Shown one piece after another: positions 41,473-49,768 of a stretch of 64,000 nt of DNA. The notes beneath the pieces were generated by a model. It searched no databases. It was given only the letters and a program-made list of their open reading frames with translations, and was not told where the DNA came from. This stretch comes from Gemmata sp051859125 (GTDB taxonomy: Bacteria > Planctomycetota > Planctomycetia > Gemmatales > Gemmataceae), in assembly GCF_051859125.1 (NCBI RefSeq), contig NZ_JBHYGG010000001.1:167666-231665 (forward strand), given 5' to 3'. Made by a program: the position numbers and the translations under genes. Each line of letters starts with the position of its first letter. Positions within the stretch are counted from its first letter, which is position 1.

Positions 41473-41579
41473 AGGCTAACCACAGAGACACAGAGGCACA
41501 GAGAGAGGCGGGAGATAAGTTGTTGTCAAATCGGCTCCTCCGCCTTTCTCTGTGCCTCTGTGTCTCTGTGGTTAGCCTC
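41473..41579. repeat. Long inverted repeat with 39-bp arms, running into rlmN
   Basis: Arms 41473-41511 and 41541-41579 are reverse complements with one mismatch (core CACAGAGACACAGAGGCACA). The loop is 29 bases. The right arm forms the last codons of rlmN (stop at 41526), encoding ANHRDTEAQRKAEEPI. Similar accaca/gagacaca repeats are known in cyanobacteria and planctomycetes. The left arm lies just upstream of the sigma factor gene. Confidence 0.9.
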
Positions 41580-42683
41580 TGCTTCGACTTTTCGCCGCAG
41601 TTGGCCGCACGCGGCGTCGATCTCGGTGCCCTTGCGCTTGCGGATCTTCACGCTCACCCCGCTCTGGCGGAGCGTGTCGACGAACCCCTGGAGGTCGCCC
41701 TCGTCCGGGCGGCGGTACACGAGCCCCTCCACGTCGTTCCACGGGATGAGGTTCACGTGCGCCTTGCGGCCGGCGAGGAGCCGGGCCAACTCCTTCGCGT
41801 GCGTCGGGCCGTCGTTGAGCCCGCCGAGGACGACGTACTCGTACGTCACCTGCCGGCCGGTCGTGGCGTAGAAGTCGTCGGCCGCTTCGAGGATCGCCGG
41901 GATGCCGGTCTTGTCGTTGGTCGGCACGATCTGCGTGCGGAGCGCGTCGTTCGGGGCGTGGAGCGAAACGGCCAGGTGGTACTGCTTCCCGGCCGCGGCC
42001 AGTTGTCGGATCTTCGCGGGCAGCCCGACCGTCGAGATGGTGACGTGCCGCTGGCCGATGCACAGGCCGTTCTTGTCGCCGGCGACCGCGAGCGCCTCCA
42101 GCAGGCGGTCGAGGTTCGCGAGCGGCTCGCCCATGCCCATCACGACGATGTGCGTGAGCCGCGGGGCGCGGTCCGGGTTCGTGGTGGTCGGGTCGGTGAG
42201 GTTGCGGAGCCGGACGAGCTGCTCGACGATCTCGCCGACGGTGAGGTTCCGCACGACCCCGTTCAGGCCGCTGGCGCAGAACACGCACCCCATGCCGCAC
42301 CCGACCTGGGTGCTGACGCACGCGGTCGCCCGGCCGCCGTCCTGGATCAGGACGCACTCGATCATGCGGTCGTCGGCGAGCCGCAGCACGAGTTTGTGCG
42401 TGTCGTCGGACTGCGCGAACAGGTGCCGCTCGACCCGCGTCGAGAAGACCGAGAACGCCGCGGCCAGATCGGCCCGCAAGGTCTTCGGCAGGTCGGACAT
42501 GGCCTCGAACGACTCGGCCCGGTTCGCGAGGACCTGGCGGCGGATCTGGGCGACGCGCATGGGCGGCTGCCGCCGCTCGGCGAGCCAGGCGCGCAGCTCC
42601 TCGGCCGGCACGTCGAGGATGCCGGGCAGCGGCGCGGGGGTCGGTTCGTTCAGGAGTGGCAGTGTGGCAGACATAGCTGACAT
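41526..42683 (-). CDS. rlmN: 23S rRNA (adenine2503-C2)-methyltransferase
   Basis: A 385-residue radical SAM enzyme: the iron-sulfur ligands are in TQVGCGMGCVFCASG (CxxxCxxC), preceded by CVST and followed by the SAM-binding VMGMGEPLANLDRLLEAL, the ISTVGLPAKI strand, and a C-terminal region with the cysteine in EIDAACGQLR. RlmN methylates A2503 of 23S rRNA and A37 of some tRNAs. ATG 42683 is used, with 42674 possible. The final 16 residues (ANHRDTEAQRKAEEPI) come from a DNA repeat, beyond the conserved end of the enzyme. Neighbours are unrelated. Confidence 0.95.
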   Translation of the reverse strand: MSAMSATLPLLNEPTPAPLPGILDVPAEELRAWLAERRQPPMRVAQIRRQVLANRAESFEAMSDLPKTLRADLAAAFSVFSTRVERHLFAQSDDTHKLVLRLADDRMIECVLIQDGGRATACVSTQVGCGMGCVFCASGLNGVVRNLTVGEIVEQLVRLRNLTDPTTTNPDRAPRLTHIVVMGMGEPLANLDRLLEALAVAGDKNGLCIGQRHVTISTVGLPAKIRQLAAAGKQYHLAVSLHAPNDALRTQIVPTNDKTGIPAILEAADDFYATTGRQVTYEYVVLGGLNDGPTHAKELARLLAGRKAHVNLIPWNDVEGLVYRRPDEGDLQGFVDTLRQSGVSVKIRKRKGTEIDAACGQLRRKVEAEANHRDTEAQRKAEEPI

Positions 42684-42728
42684 TCTACGGCCGCGGTGGG
42701 GGGCGGGGAAGCTACCGCCCGATCGACT

Positions 42729-44585
42729 TCACCCGGCCGAGTCCCGCTGCCACACGGCGGTGAGTTGCCGCAGCTTCCCGGTCAGCCGCTCCGCGATGCC
42801 GACCCCCGCGACGCCCACGCCGATCAGCCCCCCGACCAGGAGCCGGAACCCGAGCGTCATGACGCCGTCGGTGAGTGCGATCAGCAGCACGGCCCCGGTC
42901 AGCGGCACGGCCGATGCGAGCAGCACGAACGGGCCGAACGCCACCGTCACCGGGCGCACCTCCGCCCACATGCCCGCCGGGGTGTACGTGTCCGGGTTCC
43001 CCAGGTTCGGGAGCAGCGCGCGGAGCACCACGGCCTGGATCGCGAGGTAGCTGAACACGACGGCGATGAGCCCGGCCAGCGTGAACGACACGATGTAGTG
43101 CGCGTACAGCTTCCAGTCGAAGTTGCCGGCGGCGAGGTCGATGACCAGCGGGAACACGATGCCGCCCGAGAACCACCCGAACGCGCCGAGGCCGACCGCC
43201 CACCAGCCGAGCCGCAGCACCCGGGCGCGGAGTTCGTCCACCGCAGGCCCGGGGGCCAGCACCAGGCCCACGAGCCCCTGCTTGATCCGCCAGATGAGGT
43301 ACGCGGCCGTGCCGGCGCAAACCGAGTACGCGAACAGGTTGTACCCGATAATGAGCATCAAGAAGACGCCCTGCTGCTCCGCGTTCAGTTTGATCTCGAC
43401 CGCGTTGTACCCGATGTTCACGGCCGTCGCGGGGACGTGCGGGAGGATGGCCGCGAGCGTGAGCCCGGCGATCGGGTGGGCGGTCACCCAGCGGGCGATG
43501 CGGACCGGCGGGGGGAGCGCGCGGCGGGCCGCGAGGAGGTGCCACGCGGCGTCGAGGGCGCGGGCCAGGTCGGTGCCGGTCTGGTAGCGGTTGGCGGGGA
43601 GCGAGTCGAGGCACCGGCGGATCACGGCGGCCAGCTCCCGCGGCACCCCGACCAGAACGGGGATCGGTTCGTCCGCGCCCTCGGTCCGCGCGGGCGGGAG
43701 CCGCCGGCCGGTCGCGAGTTCGTGCAGCACGAGGCCGAGGGAGTAGATGTCGGACCGCTCGTCCACGCGGCCGGTCGGCTGGCCGTACACCGCGGCCCGG
43801 TGCTCCGGGGCCATGTACGCGATCGTGCCGCCGACCCCGCCCCCCGCGGGGTCGAGCCGCCGCCGGTCGAACGCGACGTTGAAGTCCGCGAGCATCGGCC
43901 GCCCGTACTGGGTCAGCAGGATGTTCCCGGGCTTGATGTCGCAGTGCAGGACGCCGCGGGCGTGCGCGAACGCCAGCGCCTCGGCCAGCCGCGCCCCGAT
44001 CCGGCAGACGGCCTGCGGGAACGAGTCGCCCGCGAGCGCCTCGCGGTCGCGGAGGGCGGCCGGGTCGAAGTCGGCGACGCCCCGGCGGGTCGCGTCGAGG
44101 GCCGAGAGGATCGCGGTGCCCGACTCGGGCGGCCGGCCCCCGGCGTGGACCTTGCGGACGATGGCGTTGAGGTCGGCCCCGGGGACGTACTGGAGGCACA
44201 GGCCCCGGGCCCCGCTCTGGTGGTCGTGGAACTCCGAGTACACTTTGACGATGTGGTCGTGCTCCAGGCCCGCGAGGAGCTTCCCCTCGTTCTTCGTCCG
44301 CGCGTCGGACCTGGCGGTCTCGGGGCCGATGGTGCCCGACGACGTGTCGTCCTTCTCGCCCGTCCCCAGGCGCGTCACCTTGAGAGCGACCTCGCGGCCG
44401 AGCGAGTTCTGCCGCGCCAGGTAGACCTGCCCGAACGCGCCCTCCCCGAGCTTGGTAATGATGGCGAAGTCCCCGATCTGTGTGACCGGCGGCGCGGGCG
44501 GGGGCGGCGTGACGGCCTCGCCGCGGATCATCTCCGGCGGGGACGTTTGCGCCAGCGTCGGTTCGTGACTGGAGGACTGGGCCAT
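42729..44585 (-). CDS. Ser/Thr protein kinase with a polytopic membrane C-terminus
   Basis: A 618-residue protein. The kinase domain (about 35-330) has GEGAFGQVYLAR, REVALKV, the catalytic loop VLHCDIKPGNILL (Cys instead of Arg before Asp, so a non-RD kinase), an unusual DFN in LADFNVAF where DFG is expected, and IAYMAPEH. The C-terminal half has about six membrane helices (LFAYSVCAGTAAYLIW, YIVSFTLAGLIAVVFSYLAI, FGPFVLLASAVPLTGAVLL, LLVGGLIGVGVAGVGI). It may couple an envelope cue to phosphorylation. ATG 44585 has GGGGAG 6 bases upstream. The frame is open upstream to 45326, but that overlaps the methyltransferase and is not coding. Confidence 0.9.
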   Translation of the reverse strand: MAQSSSHEPTLAQTSPPEMIRGEAVTPPPPAPPVTQIGDFAIITKLGEGAFGQVYLARQNSLGREVALKVTRLGTGEKDDTSSGTIGPETARSDARTKNEGKLLAGLEHDHIVKVYSEFHDHQSGARGLCLQYVPGADLNAIVRKVHAGGRPPESGTAILSALDATRRGVADFDPAALRDREALAGDSFPQAVCRIGARLAEALAFAHARGVLHCDIKPGNILLTQYGRPMLADFNVAFDRRRLDPAGGGVGGTIAYMAPEHRAAVYGQPTGRVDERSDIYSLGLVLHELATGRRLPPARTEGADEPIPVLVGVPRELAAVIRRCLDSLPANRYQTGTDLARALDAAWHLLAARRALPPPVRIARWVTAHPIAGLTLAAILPHVPATAVNIGYNAVEIKLNAEQQGVFLMLIIGYNLFAYSVCAGTAAYLIWRIKQGLVGLVLAPGPAVDELRARVLRLGWWAVGLGAFGWFSGGIVFPLVIDLAAGNFDWKLYAHYIVSFTLAGLIAVVFSYLAIQAVVLRALLPNLGNPDTYTPAGMWAEVRPVTVAFGPFVLLASAVPLTGAVLLIALTDGVMTLGFRLLVGGLIGVGVAGVGIAERLTGKLRQLTAVWQRDSAG

Positions 44586-44629
44586 GAGGCTCCCCGGGGC
44601 ACGTTCGCATTTTACCGGGGAGACGGCCT

Positions 44630-45649
44630 TCAGGCAGGGACGGCTTCCACTAACCCGAACGGCCCCTCGGTCGGGACCACCCGCGTGAGGCGGAACCCCG
44701 CGCCCGAAAGGAGCGTGCGGTACTCGGCCTCGGTTCGCTCCTTTCCGTCGCAGATGACCATCATCTCGAGGTCGAGGACGTGCGACATGTGCGGCGCGAA
44801 CCCCGGCGGGACGACCAGTTCCACGAGCAGGAGCGTCCCGGTCGGGGCGAGCGCCGCCCGGCACGCCTTCAGGATGCCCGTGGCCCTTTCGTCGTTCCAG
44901 TCGTGGATGATGTTCTTCATCAGGATCAAGTCGCCGGTCGGCACGGCGGTGAAGAAGTCGCCGCCCTCGGCGCGGCACCGGTCGCCCAACCCCGCGGCCT
45001 TGATCGCCTCCGTCGCGCCAACCGCCACCGACGGCGCGTCGAACACGACGCCCTTGACCGCCGGGTTCGCCTTCAGGATCGCCGTCAACAGAGCGCCGTG
45101 CCCACCGCCGACGTCCACGACCGTGCCGAACTTCGAGAAGTCGTAGGCCTTCAGCACCGCGGCCGCCGCTTGCTGCGAGAACCCGGTCATGCCCTCGTTG
45201 AACGTGGCGGCCTCGTCCGGGTGCTTGGCGAAGTAGTCGAACACGCCCTCGCCGAACATCCGGTCGAACACCGGTTGCCCGCTCTTCACCGCGCCGGCCA
45301 GGTCGCCCCACGGCTTCCAGCTCCACGGGTCGCAGACGTAGGTGGCGATCGGCCGGACCGAGCCCGGCACGTCGGTGCGGAGCAGGTTCCCCATCGGGGT
45401 GAGCGAGAACCGGGCCGCCTCGTCGCCCGCGAACACGCCCATCCCCGCGAGCGCCCGCAAGACGCGGTACAGGTGGCCGGCGTGTAGGCCCGTGGCGGTG
45501 GCGAGTTCGGCGGCGGTCTTCGGGCCGTCCACGAGTTGATCGGCGATCTTGAACCGGGCCGCGACGGAGAGCGCCTGCGTGACGGCCTTGCCGAAGGCCA
45601 TCTGCATCAACAGCACTTCGGGCGGCGGTGCTGGTGGCGTGGGGGACAT
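44630..45649 (-). CDS. SAM-dependent O-methyltransferase (winged-helix dimerisation type)
   Basis: A 339-residue protein with the layout of plant/actinobacterial small-molecule O-methyltransferases (acetylserotonin O-methyltransferase type): an N-terminal winged helix (ALSVAARFKIADQLVDGPKT, LHAGHLYRVLRALAGMGVF), the SAM site VVDVGGGHGALLTAIL, DFFTAVPTGDLILMKNIIHDWNDE with the catalytic histidine region, and LLLVELVVPPG. The family methylates hydroxyl groups of aromatic or polyketide-like compounds. AAAGGA precedes the ATG by 7 bases. The kinase gene follows on the same strand after 44 bases; a link between them is uncertain. Confidence 0.88.
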   Translation of the reverse strand: MSPTPPAPPPEVLLMQMAFGKAVTQALSVAARFKIADQLVDGPKTAAELATATGLHAGHLYRVLRALAGMGVFAGDEAARFSLTPMGNLLRTDVPGSVRPIATYVCDPWSWKPWGDLAGAVKSGQPVFDRMFGEGVFDYFAKHPDEAATFNEGMTGFSQQAAAAVLKAYDFSKFGTVVDVGGGHGALLTAILKANPAVKGVVFDAPSVAVGATEAIKAAGLGDRCRAEGGDFFTAVPTGDLILMKNIIHDWNDERATGILKACRAALAPTGTLLLVELVVPPGFAPHMSHVLDLEMMVICDGKERTEAEYRTLLSGAGFRLTRVVPTEGPFGLVEAVPA

Positions 45650-45699
45650 GCTGAATCCTTTCAGTTGTGCGGCGGGCGAGCGGTTAGATTATGCGCCGC

Positions 45700-47061
45700 T
45701 CACACCACCGGCAGCGGGCCGCTCGTCGGGGCGCGCGGCCCCGGCGGCTTCGCGGGCTCCACGGCACCGAGGACGCCGTCGAGGATGTGCAGGCACGTCT
45801 CGACTTGCCCGGCGGTGACGCACAGCGGCGGGCAGAAGCGGAGTGCTGTCTCGCCGCAGCCGAGGAGCAGCAGCCCGCGGTGGAACGCCGCCTGGATCAC
45901 CGTTTCCTTGTGCGCCGCGGTCGGCAGGTCGGCGGCGGTCATCAGCCCCAGGCCGCGGACGCCCGAGACTTCCGGGTGCCGTGCGGCGAGGTCGCGGAGC
46001 CCGGCCCGCAGTTGCTCGCCGCGGGCGGTCGCGTTTTTCATGTACTCGCCCTCGAGGAGATCGATCGTGGCCAGCGACGCCCGGCACGCGACGGGGTTCC
46101 CGCCGAACGTGCTCGCGTGGCTCCCGGGCGGCCAGTCCATCACGTGGGCCTTCGAGATGATCGCGCCGAGCGGCATCCCGCTCGCGATCCCCTTCGCGGA
46201 GCAGATGATGTCGGGCTCGACGCCGTAGTGCTCGACCGCGAACATCTTCCCCGTGCGGCCTATGCCCGACTGCACCTCATCGACCACGAGCAGGATGCCG
46301 TGCTTGTCGCACAGTTCCCGCAGCCCCGTCAGGCACCCCTTCGGGATCGGGTGGTAGCCCCCTTCCCCCTGGATCGGCTCGACGAAGACCGCCGCGACCT
46401 CTTCCGGCGGACAGGTGCGGTGGAAGATGGTGTCTTCGATTTCTTGAACGAGTCGGCACTTATTGCGGCACGGTCCTCCCTCGGGACACGCCCGCGGGAA
46501 GTTGACGTGGTGGATGTCGGGCACGAGCGGCGAGAACCCGCGGCGGTGGATCAGCTTCGAGCCGCTGAGCGACATCGCGCCGTAGGTGCGGCCGTGGAAC
46601 GCGCCGAAGAACGCGACCACGCGGTTCCGCTTCGTGTGCCACCGGGCGAGCTTGAGGGCCCCTTCGAGCGCCTCGGCCCCGCTGTTGCAAAAGAACACCT
46701 TCTTCGGCGTCGGCCCCGGCGCGACCCGGGCGAGCCGCTCGGCGAGGTCGATCTGCGGGCGGTAGTAGAAGTCGGTGCCGCTCATGTGGAGCAGCTTCTC
46801 GGACTGGTCCTTGATCGCGGCGACGACCTCCGGGTGGCAGTGGCCGGTGTTCGTGACGGCGATCCCAGCGGTGAAGTCGAGGAACAGGTTGCCGTCCACG
46901 TCCTCGATGACGGCCCCGCTGCCGCGCTCGACGAACAGCGGGTACACCGGCGTGTACGACGGCGACACGTAGAGCTTGTCGCGGGTGAGCATCTCCGCAC
47001 CGTTCGGCCCCGGGAGAGCGGTGCGAACGTCGGGAACCGTTCGGTCGTCGAAGAGCCACAT
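45700..47061 (-). CDS. Class III PLP-dependent aminotransferase (acetylornithine/GABA aminotransferase-like)
   Basis: A 453-residue enzyme with FLDFTAGIAVTNTGHCHP, FFCNSGAEALEGALKLAR, FFGAFHGRTYGAMS, LLVVDEVQSGIGRTG and the PLP-binding lysine in DIICSAKGIASGMPLGA. The family moves an amino group from the omega-position of ornithine derivatives, GABA or lysine to 2-oxoglutarate. An aldehyde dehydrogenase lies two genes upstream, so GABA or a related diamine/lysine product may be degraded to a dicarboxylate. ATG 47061 is chosen because GAGGA precedes it by 7 bases. The exact substrate cannot be fixed from sequence. Confidence 0.9.
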   Translation of the reverse strand: MWLFDDRTVPDVRTALPGPNGAEMLTRDKLYVSPSYTPVYPLFVERGSGAVIEDVDGNLFLDFTAGIAVTNTGHCHPEVVAAIKDQSEKLLHMSGTDFYYRPQIDLAERLARVAPGPTPKKVFFCNSGAEALEGALKLARWHTKRNRVVAFFGAFHGRTYGAMSLSGSKLIHRRGFSPLVPDIHHVNFPRACPEGGPCRNKCRLVQEIEDTIFHRTCPPEEVAAVFVEPIQGEGGYHPIPKGCLTGLRELCDKHGILLVVDEVQSGIGRTGKMFAVEHYGVEPDIICSAKGIASGMPLGAIISKAHVMDWPPGSHASTFGGNPVACRASLATIDLLEGEYMKNATARGEQLRAGLRDLAARHPEVSGVRGLGLMTAADLPTAAHKETVIQAAFHRGLLLLGCGETALRFCPPLCVTAGQVETCLHILDGVLGAVEPAKPPGPRAPTSGPLPVV

Positions 47062-47071
47062 GGGAGAGTCC

Positions 47072-47482
47072 TCACGAGATGCTTGTTGGTCGATCTCCAT
47101 TCACGCGGCGCAGGTGATTCTGCACAGTTTCGATTAACTGTCGGTGGAACACGGATTGGCTGTCGCACCACTGCGGGATATCCGCTGAGTTCGAAAACAA
47201 AACAGCGTGGTGAGCGCAGTCCATCGAGGTCATTCTGAATGCCTCCCAGCCGATGGCACTCACTTGGTACACCGCCTCACCGACATTTCCGGAGACGAAT
47301 TCCAGATATCCACCGTCATGAAGGTACTCGGCCAACCTCATGTCGAGTGAGAACACGTCACGGCACAATTGTTCAAGCCGTGCCAACTGCTCCTGCGTGA
47401 TAGGTTGGTGAATGACCCGCGGACGAAAAGCGACCTCAAGTGGATCGAAGTAGCCGATACAGACGCGGCAGATCATTGACAT
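47072..47482 (-). CDS. Hypothetical protein between aminotransferase and dehydrogenase genes
   Basis: A 136-residue cytoplasmic protein of no recognised family. It is Cys/His-containing near the start (MICRVCIGYFDP) and has a helical middle (TQEQLARLEQLCRDVFSLDM). GGAG lies 6 bases before ATG 47482. It is less GC-rich and has more mixed codon use than both flanking metabolic genes, and it sits 10 bases before the aminotransferase start and 19 bases after the dehydrogenase stop, so it looks inserted into that operon. It could be an immunity- or SMI1/KNR4-like protein, but the evidence for that is weak. Confidence 0.6.
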   Translation of the reverse strand: MSMICRVCIGYFDPLEVAFRPRVIHQPITQEQLARLEQLCRDVFSLDMRLAEYLHDGGYLEFVSGNVGEAVYQVSAIGWEAFRMTSMDCAHHAVLFSNSADIPQWCDSQSVFHRQLIETVQNHLRRVNGDRPTSIS

Positions 47483-47501
47483 ACTTGACTCCAGCAACGA
47501 C

Positions 47502-49016
47502 TCACGCCGGGCCGCCGTCGATCGCGGTCGTTAGCCCCTGGGCCATCTTGATGTCGGTGCCGTGGTTCACGGTCCAAGCGGTGCGGTGCGTCACGGCTTC
47601 CACCAGCGCCGCGGCCGACGGGTGGCCGTTGCCGCTCTTCTTCACGCCGCCGAACGGGAGGTGGACCTCCGCACCGATGCACGGCAGGTTGACGTACCCC
47701 ATGCCGTAGTCGCACTCGTCGCGGAAGAACCGCATCCGCCGGTAGCTCTCGGTGATGACCGCCATCGACAGGCCGTACTCGGTGTCGTTGGCGATGCGAG
47801 CGGCGTCATCGTCGGTGCGAAACGGGACCAGCGCGACGTGCGGCCCGAACACCTCCTCGCGGATGACACGCATCCCCGGTCGAGGTTCGGTGCGGTACAC
47901 GAACGGCGAGAGGTAGCAGCCCTTCGCACCCGCCGGGGCGGTCTCGCCCTCGTCGAGTAGGACCGTCGCGCCCTCTTCCCTCGCGAGCGCGTTGTAGCGC
48001 AGGATCTTCTCGACCGACTCGCGGTGGATGACCGGCCCCGCGAAGTTCTTCGGGTCGAGCGGATCGCCGAACCGCAGGCGCTTCGCGGTCTCGACGAACG
48101 CCGTTTGGTAGCGGTCGATCAGCGACTCGTGGACGAGGACGCGGCTGGCCGACACGCACCGCTGCCCGGTCGTCTTGAACGCGCTCAGGATGCCGGCGGT
48201 GACGGCGAGGTCGAGAAGTGCGTCCTCGCACACGATCACCGCGTTCTTCCCACCCATCTCGGCCGCGACGGTGCGGTCGTGCATCCCCGCCGACACCTCC
48301 TGAATGTGTCGGCCGACGTCGTAGCTGCCGGTGAAGCAGACCACGTTCACGCCGGGGTTCCGCACGAGCGCCTCGCCCGTCTCCCCGGCCCCGTGAACGA
48401 GGTTCAGCGTGCCCCCGGGGAACCCGGCCTCGGCGAACAACTCCACGAGCCGCTGCCCGACCGCGGGCGTGTCCTCGCTCGGCTTGAACACGCAGGTGTT
48501 GCCTTCGAGCAGCGACGGCCCAAGCATCCACAGCGGCACCGCGAACGGGAAGTTCCACGGGGTGATGACGGCGACGACCCCCCACGGCTTCCGCCGCACG
48601 AGCACGTCCTTCTCGGCGATCTCACTGGCGAGCACCTCGCCGTAGGGCATGCGGCCGGTGCCGAAGACGTACTGCACCATGTGCAGCCCCTCGACCACCT
48701 CGGCGCGGCACTCGGTGACGTTCTTGCCGCACTCGCGGGCCATCAGTTCCGCGAGCGCGTCGGTGTCGCGCTTGATGAGCTGCGCGAGCCGGTCGAAGCA
48801 CTCGGCCCGCACGACGCGGCTCGTTCGCCGCCATCCCGGGAACGCGGCGCGTGCGGCACCGACCGCCGCGTTCACCTCCGCCGTGGTCGCGACCGGGAAC
48901 GCGCCGACGACCTGCGAGAGGTCCGCGGGGCTGAGGCTCTGGAAGTCGTCGCGGGGCGGGGACCACTCACCGGCGATCGCGAGCCGGCCCCGGACCGGGG
49001 GGAGAAGAAGGGCCAT
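47502..49016 (-). CDS. NAD(P)-dependent aldehyde dehydrogenase
   Basis: A 504-residue enzyme of the ALDH superfamily with WGVVAVITPWNFPFAVPLWM, FKPSEDTPAV, the NAD-binding FTGSYDVGRHI, the general base Glu in AAEMGGKNAV and the catalytic cysteine in TTGQRCVSASR, ending in LPFGGVKKSGNG. It resembles succinate-semialdehyde and alpha-aminoadipate-semialdehyde dehydrogenases. It lies in one direction with the class III aminotransferase, so the pair may carry out transamination followed by oxidation of a semialdehyde. AGGTG lies 6 bases before the ATG. Confidence 0.92.
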   Translation of the reverse strand: MALLLPPVRGRLAIAGEWSPPRDDFQSLSPADLSQVVGAFPVATTAEVNAAVGAARAAFPGWRRTSRVVRAECFDRLAQLIKRDTDALAELMARECGKNVTECRAEVVEGLHMVQYVFGTGRMPYGEVLASEIAEKDVLVRRKPWGVVAVITPWNFPFAVPLWMLGPSLLEGNTCVFKPSEDTPAVGQRLVELFAEAGFPGGTLNLVHGAGETGEALVRNPGVNVVCFTGSYDVGRHIQEVSAGMHDRTVAAEMGGKNAVIVCEDALLDLAVTAGILSAFKTTGQRCVSASRVLVHESLIDRYQTAFVETAKRLRFGDPLDPKNFAGPVIHRESVEKILRYNALAREEGATVLLDEGETAPAGAKGCYLSPFVYRTEPRPGMRVIREEVFGPHVALVPFRTDDDAARIANDTEYGLSMAVITESYRRMRFFRDECDYGMGYVNLPCIGAEVHLPFGGVKKSGNGHPSAAALVEAVTHRTAWTVNHGTDIKMAQGLTTAIDGGPA

Positions 49017-49094
49017 GTGACACCTGGGAGCGGGCGCAGGGGACGTGCGGCGTCTGCCGCATTCTACGCCCGCCCGGTGTCACATTGGAAGGGC

Positions 49095-49691
49095 TCAGGC
49101 GGCCGGCGGTGCGAGCGGCTCGGCGGGCACCCCGCTCTTCACGGCCAGCCCGAACGAGATGAGCCGCAGCCCGTCGAGGAGCAGGTCGATCGACACGAGC
49201 GTGCCGATGACCCATACGGCGGTGTACGGCCACTCGACGAGGATCATCAGGCCGAGCAACAGCGAGATGATGCCGTGGAACACGAACCAGCCGGCGTAGG
49301 GGTTCCTGAGCGCGACGCCCGCCCCGAGCCGGAAGATCCCGCCGACGAGGAACATCACCCCGACGACAGCGGTGAGCACCGACGCGCCCTCCGCGGGGTG
49401 GAGGATGATGAACACGCCGGCGATCCCGGTGACGAGGCCCGCGAGGAGGTCGAGCACGAACCCGGACCACCCCTTGCGGAACACGGCGTGCAGCACGCCG
49501 GCGAACCCCGCGACGGCGAAGATCCACCCGACGAAGATCACCGTCACGAGCGTCGCGAGGCCGGCATAAACGAGCCCCGCGACGCCGAGCAGCGCGAACA
49601 GCACGCCCATCGCGACGAACGTGCCCCACCCGCGGCGGAGCATCTCGCGCTCCTCGGCTCCCAGCATCGACAGGTTCAGCAGCATACTCAT
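49095..49691 (-). CDS. HdeD-like membrane protein (DUF308)
   Basis: A 198-residue polytopic protein with six predicted helices arranged as repeating pairs (WGTFVAMGVLFALLGVAGLVY; LVTVIFVGWIFAVAGFAGVL; FVLDLLAGLVTGIAGVFII; VLTAVVGVMFLVGGIFRL; FVFHGIISLLLGLMILVEWP; VWVIGTLVSIDLLLDGLRL). The pattern, including VxWxxTAVWVIG and GxxLLxxG, is that of the HdeD/DUF308 family, associated in enterobacteria with acid resistance. Start at 49691; an ATG at 49685 would drop two residues. Its downstream neighbour is the dehydrogenase gene on the same strand. Confidence 0.85.
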   Translation of the reverse strand: MSMLLNLSMLGAEEREMLRRGWGTFVAMGVLFALLGVAGLVYAGLATLVTVIFVGWIFAVAGFAGVLHAVFRKGWSGFVLDLLAGLVTGIAGVFIILHPAEGASVLTAVVGVMFLVGGIFRLGAGVALRNPYAGWFVFHGIISLLLGLMILVEWPYTAVWVIGTLVSIDLLLDGLRLISFGLAVKSGVPAEPLAPPAA

Positions 49692-49768
49692 GGGGCCTTC
49701 TCGGGGTACGGAGGGTGGGCGAACGGGGTGGGCCGGGAGCGCGACCGGAGTCAACTCGCGACGCCGCG

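Noticed and set aside
42729..45326. Extension of the kinase gene upstream to 45326
   Set aside because: The added part overlaps the methyltransferase gene and is shadow-like; a good ribosome binding site precedes ATG 44585.
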